Shown: positions 21,228 through 31,998, numbered from the stretch's first letter. The stretch is 64,000 nucleotides of DNA from Oxalobacteraceae sp. CFBP 8761 (GCA_014841595.1 JACYUE010000001.1:1290996-1354995); one strand, 5' to 3'. The notes: generated by a model not told the origin, from the sequence alone. Translations and numbers: made by a program.

Positions 21228-21257
21228 TTGACAGAAACGTTTCATGAACCATATAAT
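21228..21257 (+). promoter_or_regulatory. Perfect consensus sigma-70 promoter of the first tRNA-Asn gene
   Basis: TTGACA (21228-21233), an 18-base spacer and TATAAT (21252-21257). Transcription would start about six bases before the mature tRNA. Confidence 0.9.
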
Positions 21258-21269
21258 GCCAGCTTCAAT

Positions 21270-21345
21270 TCCCTGATAGCTCAGTTGGTAGAGCGACGGA
21301 CTGTTAATCCGCAGGTCCCTGGTTCGAGTCCAGGTCGGGGAGCCA
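21270..21345 (+). tRNA. tRNA-Asn (anticodon GTT), copy 1
   Basis: 76 nt with encoded CCA. Acceptor arms TCCCTGA and TCGGGGA pair, with one G-U. The D arm is GCTC/GAGC, anticodon loop CTGTTAA gives anticodon GTT, and the T arm is CCTGG/CCAGG around TTCGAGT. Identical to the copies at 22238 and 23714. Confidence 0.98.
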
Positions 21346-21354
21346 GAATACAAG

Positions 21355-21383
21355 AAGGCCGCATCGAAGGATGCGGCCTTTTT
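21355..21383 (+). terminator. Terminator of tRNA-Asn copy 1
   Basis: AAGGCCGCATC (21355-21365) pairs exactly with GATGCGGCCTT (21370-21380) over a GAAG loop, and a T run ends at 21383. Confidence 0.92.
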
Positions 21384-21421
21384 CGTTATGCGGCGTTATG
21401 TCGTCTTTTTGGAGAGTTCGC

Positions 21422-22180
21422 GTGAAGCAACCACTCAAGAGCCACGCCACCCTGATCGAAGGGCAGATGTTCCGCTTCGCGCGAGCCGGGCAGGGCAGTC
21501 CCTCGATCGTGCTGATCGGCGGCGCTGGCGGCCCGCTCGATGGCTGGTTCAAGCTGTATCCCGAGATCGAGGCGCTGGGCACCGTGTTCAGCTACGACCG
21601 GCCGGGTACGGGCGGCAGTCCGAAGCCGACCGAGGCGCAGTATGGCGAGACCGTCGTCGCGCAGCTGCGCCTGTTGCTGCAGTTCGCCAAGGTGCCGCCG
21701 CCGTTCGTGCTGGTGGCGCATTCGTTTGGCGGCCTGCACGCCAACCTGTTCGCGCGCGAGTTCGCCGATGAGGTGGCAGGCGTGCTGTTCATCGAGGCGA
21801 CGGCGCCGCAGGACGTCGACAATCTGAAGCAGCACCAGTCGGCGCTGCAGCGGGGCTTCGTCAAGCTGCTCGACCGCGTGTCGCCGCGTGATGCGTTCGA
21901 CGAGCTGCGCAACGAGCGCGAGACCGTGAGGGATATCCTTGAGGCGCCGGCGTTCCCGCCCGTGCCGGTGACGGTGCTGTCGGGTACGAAGCGCCTGCCG
22001 AGATGGTTGGTGCCGGCAGCGCTGGTGCGTGAACGGGAGCGTTCGCAGCTGGCGCTGGCCGCCTTGTCGCCGTTGGGCGAGCGGGTCGTGGCCGAGCGCA
22101 GTGCGCATTTTCCGCAGTTGTCCGAGCCGGAACTGGTGATCGATACACTCAAACGCCTGCTGGCGCGGATCCCTCGCTAG
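21422..22180 (+). CDS. Alpha/beta hydrolase fold protein
   Basis: 252 residues if translation begins at GTG 21422, chosen because GGAGA lies about seven bases upstream. An in-frame ATG at 21371 falls inside the tRNA terminator and is unlikely. Features are the oxyanion region LIGGAGGPLDGW, YDRPGTGGS, the nucleophile elbow VAHSFGGLHANL (Ser ~residue 103) and a C-terminal His in RSAHFPQLSEPEL. There is no signal peptide, so it is cytoplasmic. Substrate is unknown. It occupies the interval between the first two tRNA-Asn copies. Confidence 0.82.
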   Translation: MKQPLKSHATLIEGQMFRFARAGQGSPSIVLIGGAGGPLDGWFKLYPEIEALGTVFSYDRPGTGGSPKPTEAQYGETVVAQLRLLLQFAKVPPPFVLVAHSFGGLHANLFAREFADEVAGVLFIEATAPQDVDNLKQHQSALQRGFVKLLDRVSPRDAFDELRNERETVRDILEAPAFPPVPVTVLSGTKRLPRWLVPAALVRERERSQLALAALSPLGERVVAERSAHFPQLSEPELVIDTLKRLLARIPR

Positions 22181-22198
22181 ATTTTCTTGTCGAAAAAT

Positions 22199-22226
22199 TT
22201 GCGAAATCGACACCAGCAGGTATAAT
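22199..22226 (+). promoter_or_regulatory. Promoter of tRNA-Asn copy 2
   Basis: Perfect -10 TATAAT (22221-22226) with a weak -35 TTGCGA (22199-22204) at 16-base spacing. Confidence 0.65.
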
Positions 22227-22237
22227 GCGGCCTCAAT

Positions 22238-22313
22238 TCCCTGATAGCTCAGTTGGTAGAGCGACGGACTGTTAATCCGCAGGTCCCTGGTTCGAGTCCA
22301 GGTCGGGGAGCCA
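22238..22313 (+). tRNA. tRNA-Asn (anticodon GTT), copy 2
   Basis: Same 76 bases as copy 1, including encoded CCA and anticodon GTT. Confidence 0.98.
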
Positions 22314-22320
22314 GAATACG

Positions 22321-22349
22321 AAGGGCCGCATGCAAATGCGGCCCTTTTT
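22321..22349 (+). terminator. Terminator of tRNA-Asn copy 2
   Basis: AAGGGCCGCAT (22321-22331) pairs exactly with ATGCGGCCCTT (22336-22346) over GCAA, then T residues to 22349. It can also serve purT, which converges from the right. Confidence 0.92.
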
Positions 22350-22369
22350 GTATTGGGGCCTGGATTGGC

Positions 22370-23581
22370 TTATTTGCCCGACACCGGCTTGACCTTCGCC
22401 GCTGCCTCAAGCGCATGTTCACGCGCCGTGGCGATATCGTCCGCCGTCGCCAGCGCCACGCCCATGCGCCGGCGTGCAAACGACTCCGGCTTGCCAAACA
22501 GGCGCACATCGGCGCCCGGCACCTGCAGCGCCTCGGCCACGCCCTCGAACGCAATACCCGTTTCATCGAGCTGACCGTAGATCACGGCCGATGCGCCCGG
22601 TGCGCGCAGGGCCACGTTCACTGGCAAGCCGAGAATCGCCTTCGCATGCAGTTCGAACTCGCTCTGCACCTGGCTGGCCATCGTCACCATGCCCGTGTCA
22701 TGTGGGCGCGGGCTCACTTCCGAGAACCACACCATGTCGCCCTTGACAAACAGTTCGACGCCGAACACGCCCAGCCCGCCCAGATTGCCTGTGACCTTGG
22801 CGGCGATGTCGCGCGAACGTTCCAGTGCCAGCGGCTGCATCGGATGCGGCTGCCACGATTCGACGTAGTCGCCCTGAACTTGCTTGTGCCCGATCGGATC
22901 GCAGAAGCTCGTTACGACCTCGCCATCCGCGCCCAGCGAGCGCACCGTCAGCAGCGTTATTTCGTAATCGAAGTCGATGAAGCCTTCGGCAATCACGCGT
23001 CCCGCGTCAACCCGTCCGCCACTGGCAGCGTAGGCCCAGGCCGCGGCCACATCATCCGCGCTATCGAGCTTCGACTGGCCCTTGCCCGACGACGACATCA
23101 CCGGCTTGACCACGCACGGAAAGCCCACGGCAGCGCAGGCATCCTGCAGTTCGTCCAGGCTGCTGGCAAACTGGTAGGGCGATGTGGCCAGGCCCAGTTC
23201 TTCGGCGGCCAGGCGGCGGATGCCTTCGCGGTTCATTGTCAGTTGCGCTGCCCGTGCGGTCGGGATGCAGGTGATGACGCCCGCCGCTTCCAGTTCGGCC
23301 AGCTTGTCGGTGGCGATCGCTTCGATTTCCGGCACCACGAGGTGAGGGCGTTCCTGCGCGATCAGCGCTTCGAGCGCCGCGCCATCGGTCATGTCGATCA
23401 CGTGCGCGCGGTGCGCGACCTGGTGGCCTGGCGCGTTTGGATAACGGTCGACGGCGATCACCTCGACGCCCAGGCGCTGCAGCGAGATGATCACTTCCTT
23501 GCCCAGTTCGCCCGAGCCGAGCAGCATGACGCGGATTGCGGAAGGGGAGAGTGGGGTGCCGAGGGTGCGTGAAATGGTCAT
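22370..23581 (-). CDS. purT: Formate-dependent phosphoribosylglycinamide formyltransferase 2
   Basis: 403 residues from ATG 23581 ([20 protein letters not shown]). A longer frame start at 23680 adds a non-family leader. ATP-grasp enzyme: [19 protein letters not shown] is the N-terminal GAR-binding Rossmann loop, [17 protein letters not shown] the ATP-grasp loop, and [12 protein letters not shown] plus [14 protein letters not shown] the metal/ATP site. It makes formyl-GAR from GAR, formate and ATP, a folate-free route in purine synthesis. The gene lies between tRNA-Asn copies 2 and 3 on the opposite strand. Confidence 0.97.
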   Translation of the reverse strand: MTISRTLGTPLSPSAIRVMLLGSGELGKEVIISLQRLGVEVIAVDRYPNAPGHQVAHRAHVIDMTDGAALEALIAQERPHLVVPEIEAIATDKLAELEAAGVITCIPTARAAQLTMNREGIRRLAAEELGLATSPYQFASSLDELQDACAAVGFPCVVKPVMSSSGKGQSKLDSADDVAAAWAYAASGGRVDAGRVIAEGFIDFDYEITLLTVRSLGADGEVVTSFCDPIGHKQVQGDYVESWQPHPMQPLALERSRDIAAKVTGNLGGLGVFGVELFVKGDMVWFSEVSPRPHDTGMVTMASQVQSEFELHAKAILGLPVNVALRAPGASAVIYGQLDETGIAFEGVAEALQVPGADVRLFGKPESFARRRMGVALATADDIATAREHALEAAAKVKPVSGK

Positions 23582-23673
23582 GGTCGTTCGGGGATCAAGG
23601 AGGTGGTGGGAAGCTGCGACTATATCAAAAGCGCCCTTTGGCAGCGGCCAGCCAGCCGATTCACACACTGCTC

Positions 23674-23702
23674 TGGTCAAACCGCAAATGCCCGGCTATA
23701 AT
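23674..23702 (+). promoter_or_regulatory. Promoter of tRNA-Asn copy 3
   Basis: -10 TATAAT (23697-23702) with a weak -35 TGGTCA (23674-23679) at 17-base spacing. Confidence 0.6.
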
Positions 23703-23713
23703 ATTGCCTCAAT

Positions 23714-23789
23714 TCCCTGATAGCTCAGTTGGTAGAGCGACGGACTGTTAATCCGCAGGTCCCTGGTTCGAGTCCAGGTCGGGGAGCCA
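23714..23789 (+). tRNA. tRNA-Asn (anticodon GTT), copy 3
   Basis: Same 76 bases as copies 1 and 2, including encoded CCA and anticodon GTT. Confidence 0.98.
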
Positions 23790-23798
23790 GAACAAGAG

Positions 23799-23827
23799 AA
23801 GGGCCGCATGCGAATGCGGCCCTTTTT
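23799..23827 (+). terminator. Terminator of tRNA-Asn copy 3
   Basis: AAGGGCCGCAT (23799-23809) pairs exactly with ATGCGGCCCTT (23814-23824) over GCGA, then T residues to 23827. It differs from the copy 2 hairpin only in one loop base. Confidence 0.92.
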
Positions 23828-23851
23828 GCATTTCCGGCGCCGGTTACTCCG

Positions 23852-24175
23852 TCAGCGCCCCTTCTTCTTGTTCGCGGTGTACGTGCGCGTATAAAACCCA
23901 GCCGGCTTCTTCTCCACCCACGCGATGAACGCCGCGATATCCGCATGCCCGCGCAACGATTCCCACGTGTGATAGGTCTGCAGCAGTTCGCGCTCGGTGA
24001 ACGCCGAGTGGATTTTACGATGGCAGATCTTGTGGATCGGGTACTGGTCGCGCCCCTTGAACGTCTTCGGGATCAGATGATGGCGGTCGACGTGCTCGGT
24101 CCCCAGCGGCCGTCCGCACAGTGGGCAGGGGTCATCGGGCGTGGTAGTGGCTTGGTGATGTGGCATGCGCGTCAT
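23852..24175 (-). CDS. Small HNH endonuclease-domain protein
   Basis: 107 residues. CPLCGR near the N-terminus and KICHRKIH in the middle form two zinc-knuckle-like CxxC/CxxxH elements. Between them EHVDRHHLIPKTFKGRD carries the paired His of an HNH (beta-beta-alpha metal) nuclease. The C-terminus is Lys/Arg-rich (TANKKKGR). It could cut DNA or RNA; the target is unknown. It lies 62 bases beyond tRNA-Asn copy 3 on the opposite strand with no partner gene, and is not obviously part of a restriction or toxin system. An internal ATG at 24166 is an alternative start. Confidence 0.78.
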   Translation of the reverse strand: MTRMPHHQATTTPDDPCPLCGRPLGTEHVDRHHLIPKTFKGRDQYPIHKICHRKIHSAFTERELLQTYHTWESLRGHADIAAFIAWVEKKPAGFYTRTYTANKKKGR

Positions 24176-24331
24176 ATGCAGGGCGATTTTTTACCGCACA
24201 AGTCTTGACCCGTGTTTGCCAGAATGATACCAAGCGGGACGAACCCTTGTTAAATGGTATTAGTGTAGAATTAACCCTGAATTCTCGCGCAGCACGTTAC
24301 CCCTCCAGCCCTGAAAGCGACGCAGTTTGCA

Positions 24332-25981
24332 ATGATCGAAGACAACTCCACCGTTTGTTCCGTGCTGTTGATCGACGACGAGTCGTTTGCCCAGGACATC
24401 ATCGCCCATGGCCTCAAGAGCTGTGTTGGCCATCAGCTTCGTTATGAGTCGAGCCCCTCGCGCGCCGTCGAGGTTGCGCGCGATGTCGCTGCGACGGTGG
24501 TGATCGTCGATTTGCGCATGCCTGGCGGTCTGGATGGCTTTGATGTGATTGCGATGCTGCGCGCGCATCCGGACACGCATGACGTGCCGGTCATCCTGCT
24601 TTCTTCCGAAGACGACCCCGACACCAAGGCCAAGGCCTTTGCCATCGGCGCCAACGACTACATGGTCAAGTGGCCCGATCCGCGTGAGCTGGTGGCGCGT
24701 GTGCGGTATCACAGCGGCGCCTGCGTTGCGCGGCGTGAACGTGATGAAGCCTTCGCATCGCTGCGCCTGAGCCAGGAACAACTGGCAGCGAGCCAGATGG
24801 CGCTGCACCAGGCGCAAAAGATGGAAGCGATCGGCCAGCTCACCGGCGGTGTGGCCCACGATTTTAATAATGTCCTGCAAATCATCGGCGGCAATCTGCA
24901 ATTGCTGAAGATGGTCGGCAACCTGAACGATGCTGCGCGTACGCGCGTCGAGATGGCGCTGTCGGGCGTCGAGCGCGGCGCCAAGCTGGCCGCGCACCTG
25001 CTGGCCTTCGCGCGGCGCCAGCCGTTGCAATCAGTCGTCATCGACCCGACCCACCTCGTGCGTGAGCTCGACGACATGGCGCGCCGTGTTCTTGGCGCCG
25101 GCACCCGGGTCGAGACCGAAGTCGCGCCCGAGCTGGGCAGCACTATGGTCGATCCCAATCAGCTCAACAATGTGCTGCTGAACCTGGTCATCAATGCGCG
25201 CGACGCGATGCCCGATGGCGGCACGCTGACCATCCGCGCCATCAACGCGACGGCCGACGACGATTTGCCGCCCGACGTGCCGCACAACGATTACGTGATG
25301 CTCGAGATCGCCGATACGGGCAAGGGCATGCCGCCCGACGTGCTGCGCCGGGCGTTCGAGCCGTTCTTCACCACCAAGCCGACGGGCCAGGGCACGGGCC
25401 TGGGGCTGTCGATGGCATATGGTTTCGTCAAGCAGTCGGGTGGCGAAATCGTGCTGCGCAGTGAGCCGGGCAAGGGCAGCAGCGTGCGTATCTATCTGCC
25501 ACGCAGCACCGCAATCCCGGCCGAGCAAGCGGAGGCAGCCGTGCATCCGTCGCTGACGGGCGGCCTGGAAACCATTCTTGTGGTCGAAGACGAAGACGAC
25601 GTGCGCTCATCGACTTGCGGCATCCTGTCGGCGCTGGGCTACGATGTGCTGGAAGCGCGCGATGCGGCCAGCGCGGCGGCGCTGGTGGAAGAGGGCCGGC
25701 ATATCGACCTGGTGTTTACCGACGTGATCATGCCGGGGCCGCTGTCGAGCCTGCAATTGGGCGAGATCGTGCGGCGTCACCTACCGGAGTGCGAAGTGCT
25801 GTACACGTCGGGCTACGCCGAGGGCGTGCTGACCCACGAAGGCAAGCTGGACGCGTCGGTCCACCTGCTGCAGAAACCCTACCATCCGGACGCGCTCAGT
25901 GCGCGCATCCGTCATTTGCTGCGTCGTTCGCGGCGCGCCTCAGGCAAGCCGCAAACGGCCAGTCACTTCGGCTTGATGTAA
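24332..25981 (+). CDS. Receiver-histidine kinase-receiver hybrid protein
   Basis: 549 residues, soluble. The N-terminal receiver (~10-125) has LLIDDESFAQD and phosphoacceptor Asp in IVDLRMPGGLDG. A short helix leads to the H-box KMEAIGQLTGGVAHDFNNVL (His ~residue 181). Kinase boxes are NQLNNVLLNLVINARDAM, DTGKGMPPD and GTGLGLSMAYGF. The second receiver (~415-530) has ILVVEDEDDVRSS and FTDVIMPGPLS. A receiver in front of a NtrB-type kinase suggests it relays a signal from another kinase. Its last 19 bases overlap the 3' end of the opposing response-regulator gene. Confidence 0.93.
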   Translation: MIEDNSTVCSVLLIDDESFAQDIIAHGLKSCVGHQLRYESSPSRAVEVARDVAATVVIVDLRMPGGLDGFDVIAMLRAHPDTHDVPVILLSSEDDPDTKAKAFAIGANDYMVKWPDPRELVARVRYHSGACVARRERDEAFASLRLSQEQLAASQMALHQAQKMEAIGQLTGGVAHDFNNVLQIIGGNLQLLKMVGNLNDAARTRVEMALSGVERGAKLAAHLLAFARRQPLQSVVIDPTHLVRELDDMARRVLGAGTRVETEVAPELGSTMVDPNQLNNVLLNLVINARDAMPDGGTLTIRAINATADDDLPPDVPHNDYVMLEIADTGKGMPPDVLRRAFEPFFTTKPTGQGTGLGLSMAYGFVKQSGGEIVLRSEPGKGSSVRIYLPRSTAIPAEQAEAAVHPSLTGGLETILVVEDEDDVRSSTCGILSALGYDVLEARDAASAAALVEEGRHIDLVFTDVIMPGPLSSLQLGEIVRRHLPECEVLYTSGYAEGVLTHEGKLDASVHLLQKPYHPDALSARIRHLLRRSRRASGKPQTASHFGLM

Positions 25982-26410
25982 CGGTGCGAGCCTGGCGGCG
26001 GCTCGTTGAGCACCGCCCAGAAGATCCCCAGGTCGGCAATGGCGCGCACGAATTCATTGAAATCGACCGGCTTGACCACATACGCATTCACACCCAGCTC
26101 GTAGCTGCGGATCACGTCCTGTTCTTCCTTGGACGACGTCAGCATCACCACCGGCACTGACCGCAGTTCGGCGGTGGTGCGGATTTCCTTGAGCACTTCG
26201 AGTCCATCGACCTTCGGCAATTTCAGGTCGAGCAGGATCACGGCCGGATTGCCGAGCTGGCGGCCGTCGAATTCGCCGCGCCGGTGCAGATAGTCGAGCG
26301 CTTCGGCGCCGTCGCGTGCGACCACGACTTCGTTGGCCAGCTGGCTCTTCGACAGGGCGATGAGGGTGAGCTCCAGGTCGTGGGGATTGTCTTCTACCAG
26401 GAGGATGGGC

Positions 26411-26418
<8 letters not shown>
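25963..26418 (-). CDS. Single-domain response regulator paired with the bacteriophytochrome
   Basis: 151 residues from ATG 26418 (MLKPILLVEDNPHDLELTL). It is a stand-alone receiver of the Rcp1 type: acidic pair LVEDN, phosphoacceptor Asp in VILLDLKLPKVDG (~residue 67), Thr/Ser in VVMLTSS, Lys in YVVKPVD. There is no output domain. Its ATG lies inside the last codons of the phytochrome gene (8-base overlap), so the two are translationally coupled and the receiver is very likely the phosphorylation target. Confidence 0.93.
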
Positions 26419-28669
<2,251 letters not shown>

Positions 28670-28774
28670 GGGCCGTTGGGGTAACGCACAGGTGAGCAGG
28701 GCCATATTGTATCGTGAAAGTTTGTTCTCACGTCACGATGTGTCGATTTGTCCCCCCTTCGACGCGCCCTTGAA

Positions 28775-28791
28775 ATGAGAATCGTTCTCAT
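28775..28791 (+). promoter_or_regulatory. Fur box upstream of the DUF2325 gene
   Basis: ATGAGAA-TCG-TTCTCAT is a perfect 7-bp inverted repeat around three bases and closely resembles proteobacterial Fur boxes. It lies 36 bases before the start codon at 28828 and could also affect the divergent phytochrome gene. Confidence 0.75.
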
Positions 28792-28827
28792 CTAAGATGG
28801 GTGTTGGTTCAGGAACAGGAGGCGCAG

Positions 28828-29388
28828 ATGGCCGCATACCGGGAAGCCGACGGCTTGGCTGGCGAACACGTAACGTTGCTACGTGCACATGCCGACGCGC
28901 AGGCGCGCTGCAGTGTACTGCTGCAGGAACAGGCCGCGCGCATCGCCACCATGGAGGCGCAGTTGATCCGCGCGCGGGGCGCGACGATCCGCGCTGCGAC
29001 GGCACTGGCGTGGGAACGCGAAGACCGCGCCGCCCTTGATGCGGCGCTACCGGGCCTGGGCCGACGCGTGGCCTTGGGCCGCCAGGTGGCCACGTTGCAG
29101 GCGCGCGTGCATGAGTTGATGCGCGCACTACAGCGCCGTGAGCTGGCCGGGCAGACGGGCAGCGCGGGTCACTCGGCGCACACGCCGGCCGGCTTGGCCG
29201 CGGACCTGGAAGCAAGCCTGCAGGCCGCCGATCTGGTGATCTGCCAGACCGGCTGCATGAGCCACGGCGACTACTGGCGCGTGCAAGACCATTGCAAGCG
29301 CACCGGCAAGCTGTGCATGCTGGTGGACCAGCCCGACGGCTTGCAGATCGTGCGCATCCACCGGCCCCACGAGGTGTTGTCATCCTGA
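28828..29388 (+). CDS. DUF2325 domain protein under a predicted Fur box
   Basis: 186 residues from ATG 28828, chosen because a strong AGGAGG lies five bases upstream; GTG 28801 in the same frame lacks such a site. Residues ~1-120 are helical and Ala/Arg/Glu-rich, probably coiled coil. The C-terminus (~135-180) is the DUF2325 domain, with LVICQTGCMSHGDYWRVQDH and GKLCMLVDQPDG containing its three Cys and two His. The biochemical role is unknown. The Cys/His set and the Fur box point to an iron-responsive role (inference). It converges on the lipase gene with one base between stops. Confidence 0.82.
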   Translation: MAAYREADGLAGEHVTLLRAHADAQARCSVLLQEQAARIATMEAQLIRARGATIRAATALAWEREDRAALDAALPGLGRRVALGRQVATLQARVHELMRALQRRELAGQTGSAGHSAHTPAGLAADLEASLQAADLVICQTGCMSHGDYWRVQDHCKRTGKLCMLVDQPDGLQIVRIHRPHEVLSS

Positions 29389-29389
29389 G

Positions 29390-30589
29390 CTACAGCGCAA
29401 AGAGGATGTCGCTGATCCGGTCGTACAGCGGATCAGCCGATGGCCCTTGATTGGGCCAGTTCAGGATATCGAAGTGGTCGTATCCCGGGTAGTTGCCGAG
29501 AAAGTTCCATGTTCCGCGCAGCGCCGTGCCGTTGTAGTCGCGCACCGGATGCCCGCCGGGCGCGCGCATGCTGACGGTGTTGACGACGCCGTCGCTCGGG
29601 AACCAGTCGCTGTCGATGCGCACCCGGTTTGGCACATTGACGGTGTAGCTGCCCATGCCGCGCTGGGCGGGCGAGGGCACGATCCACTCGCCGGCGAACG
29701 ATTTGAAGTAGGGCATCATGTCGGCGCGCGCGTACTGGAACGCCGTTGTCTGGATCGGTGCGATCGCGCGGTCAGTGCCGTTGCAGCACCAACTGCCGCT
29801 GGCGGTGGCGAGGGTGCCCACTGAAAAATAGTAGACGCTGGGCGAAGTCAGCGCCCACCGGTTGAATTCGCGGGCGCCGTCCGGCGCGAGTTCCCAGCTG
29901 GCAGCCCGGCTGCGCAGGATGTCGCGCAGCACGATGGGCACATTGGGCAGGATATTCAGGACCGCATCACTGAGCGTGGTGCCATCGTGCGGCGCCGAGA
30001 TGGTCGTCGCGCTGCGGATCCAGCCCTTCTTGCCGCCCTTGAACAGCGCGCCGTCGCCTTCGTCCATCATTGCACCGTGCTCCAGCAGCTGGATCAGGGC
30101 GCGGATGGTCATGCCACCCTGGCTGTGGCCGATCATGTGGATCGGATGGTCACGGCCCCATCGCGGGTGCAGCGCCGGCGGATACCCTTGCGGATTGTCG
30201 CGGGGATCGGCGGCCCAGCATTTGCCGGGCGGCTTTTGCACCTGACCGGGCACGCCCTGCGCGGCAACGTGCGCCTTGCCGTAGTCCACGCAACCGCCCT
30301 TGATTTGCGCATACAGCTCGGCGGCGCGGTCCCAGTTCGACGCGATCGGGCTGACGGCGGCGGCAACCACCGTGTGCGGGCCGCGGTAGACCTGCATGTG
30401 CGCCGCGATGTCGCCATAGCCGCCCCAATAATTGAAGCCGCTCTTCTGGAATTCGTCGGGGCCGAAGCCCAGAAAGCCGTGCACCAGCACGACGGGATCG
30501 TTGTTCGCGCCATGGGCGACGGGCGCGGCCAGCAGCCCGAAGACGACGACGAGGAGCGCGGCAGCGCAGGCGTGAACGAGACGAACCAT
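29390..30589 (-). CDS. Secreted lipase resembling family I.5 (Geobacillus/Staphylococcus-type) lipases
   Basis: 399 residues with a Sec signal peptide (~1-27, LLVVVFGLLAAPVAHGA). The lipase start is VVLVHGFLGFGPDEF, followed by FNYWGGYGDI and SPIASNWDRAAELYAQ, both close to thermoalkalophilic lipases. The nucleophile is Ser156 in IGHSQGGM. TISAPHDGTTLSD follows. A catalytic Asp is likely in the FPSDGVVNTVSM region and the His in YPGYDHFDILNW. It should hydrolyse triacylglycerols outside the cell or in the periplasm. No foldase (Lif) gene is nearby, which fits family I.5 rather than I.1/I.2. Confidence 0.88.
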   Translation of the reverse strand: MVRLVHACAAALLVVVFGLLAAPVAHGANNDPVVLVHGFLGFGPDEFQKSGFNYWGGYGDIAAHMQVYRGPHTVVAAAVSPIASNWDRAAELYAQIKGGCVDYGKAHVAAQGVPGQVQKPPGKCWAADPRDNPQGYPPALHPRWGRDHPIHMIGHSQGGMTIRALIQLLEHGAMMDEGDGALFKGGKKGWIRSATTISAPHDGTTLSDAVLNILPNVPIVLRDILRSRAASWELAPDGAREFNRWALTSPSVYYFSVGTLATASGSWCCNGTDRAIAPIQTTAFQYARADMMPYFKSFAGEWIVPSPAQRGMGSYTVNVPNRVRIDSDWFPSDGVVNTVSMRAPGGHPVRDYNGTALRGTWNFLGNYPGYDHFDILNWPNQGPSADPLYDRISDILFAL

Positions 30590-30726
30590 GGGTATGCTCC
30601 GGACAATGCGACAGCCGCATTGTCTGATGCATCACCAAGCGGCGGTTTGCGCTGGATCGACCTGACGCACAGTAAAGCGAACTCATGCAGGAAGAACTGC
30701 GCAGGCCGCTTGACAAGCCTGCGCGA

Positions 30727-31998
30727 TCAGCGCGCGGTCGTACTGCCCACCGACGTCGTCGGATCGGAGTCGGCTATCGGGTTCGGCGCCAGCATCAGCG
30801 CCGCCGTGGCTGCTGCTTTCTCGGCCCGGTCGATGCGCTCGTCATGCCAGACCACATAGTCGTCGACCGAGTACAGCCGGCAGGGCTCCTTGCTCTTGGC
30901 AGAGCAGGTCGCCAGTGCGCGTCCGTCCGGATCTTCGCCTTCTTCGGCCCAGGTCCAGCCGCCGCTGGCCGACACGGCAAACGCGCGCGGCGTCATCTTG
31001 GTCAGGTAGTCGCGGTAGGCGCGGCGGCCGGTCTCGGACAGGAACGGTACGGCGGCAATATCGTCGACCCGCGCATAATCGGTGCGCGCCGGGCTGGGCG
31101 GGGCAGGGACGTCGACCACGACGGCGGTCGGCATGCCGATCTCGCGCAGGAACTGTTCGGTATCTTGCAGCCAGACTTTTTCGCCGTCGCGGCTGGCCAG
31201 CATGCCGTGCGCGTCGCGCTTGAAGGCGGGGAATTCGACCAGACGGCCACGGCCGCCGGCCGCGGCATAGGCAGCGTGCATGCGGCTGGCCAGCTCCGGG
31301 CCGAACAGCGAATCGTTCTGGCCGTACATCCACAGGCTTGGGACTTTGGCTTTGGCGCCGTAATCGGCAAACGCCGCCACCAGCTGCGAGCGCCATGCGC
31401 AGCGGTTGCTGTCGTCGCGCAAGCCGCCCGCAAAATTGATCAGGCCGCGCACGCCCGGCAGCGCTTCGGTGCCCAGTGCGATGGCGGCCAGCCCGCCGTA
31501 TGATTGGCCGGCCACGATCATGCGCGCGCCGTCGATCCACGGTTGCTGGCGTGCGTAGGCGAGGGTGGCGCGGATGTCTTCGGCCTGGGTATAGCCATTG
31601 GCCGTCATGTCGCAGCCGCGATCGCGGTAGCGTCCGCCCGACTTGGAAAAGCCCTGGCGCATCGGCACCATCACCGCGTAGCCACGCTTCACGAACACGG
31701 ACGCCATATGATAGAAGCGGTCGCGCGACTGCAGGCTCGGGCGGCCCGCATCTTTGCCGTGGTTGATGACGATCAAGGGGAAGGGCCCGGCGCCATCGGG
31801 CTGGAACACCGTGGTTTCGAGCAGCACGTCATCTGGCCCGGCCGGTACCTGGATGACGCGCTCGTTCATCCGGTAGTCAAGCGTGCTGGTGACGGACGTC
31901 GATGCCGGCAGTGCCTGCGAGAAGCCGACTGCGGGCAGCATGGCCAGCGAGATAATCGAAGCGGAAATCAGGGTGCGGATGGCGTGGATGTTCGACAT
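30727..31998 (-). CDS. Exported alpha/beta hydrolase (S9/dienelactone-hydrolase-like)
   Basis: 423 residues from ATG 31998. Signal peptide ~1-28 (LISASIISLAMLPAVGFSQA). VINHGKDAGRP is the oxyanion strand, and the nucleophile elbow is MIVAGQSYGGLAAI (Ser ~residue 158). A likely catalytic Asp follows in YGQNDSLFG and a His in KRDAHGMLA. A ~120-residue C-terminal extension (VDVPAPPSPARTDYARVDD onward) contains two Cys and resembles extensions in other betaproteobacterial hydrolases of unknown role. Same strand as the lipase, 137 bases upstream of it; they may be coregulated. Substrate unknown. Confidence 0.8.
   Translation of the reverse strand: MSNIHAIRTLISASIISLAMLPAVGFSQALPASTSVTSTLDYRMNERVIQVPAGPDDVLLETTVFQPDGAGPFPLIVINHGKDAGRPSLQSRDRFYHMASVFVKRGYAVMVPMRQGFSKSGGRYRDRGCDMTANGYTQAEDIRATLAYARQQPWIDGARMIVAGQSYGGLAAIALGTEALPGVRGLINFAGGLRDDSNRCAWRSQLVAAFADYGAKAKVPSLWMYGQNDSLFGPELASRMHAAYAAAGGRGRLVEFPAFKRDAHGMLASRDGEKVWLQDTEQFLREIGMPTAVVVDVPAPPSPARTDYARVDDIAAVPFLSETGRRAYRDYLTKMTPRAFAVSASGGWTWAEEGEDPDGRALATCSAKSKEPCRLYSVDDYVVWHDERIDRAEKAAATAALMLAPNPIADSDPTTSVGSTTAR

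Noticed and set aside
21228..21425. Small frames running through the tRNA-Asn copies
   Set aside because: They translate tRNA sequence and recur with each copy because the tRNA is repeated.
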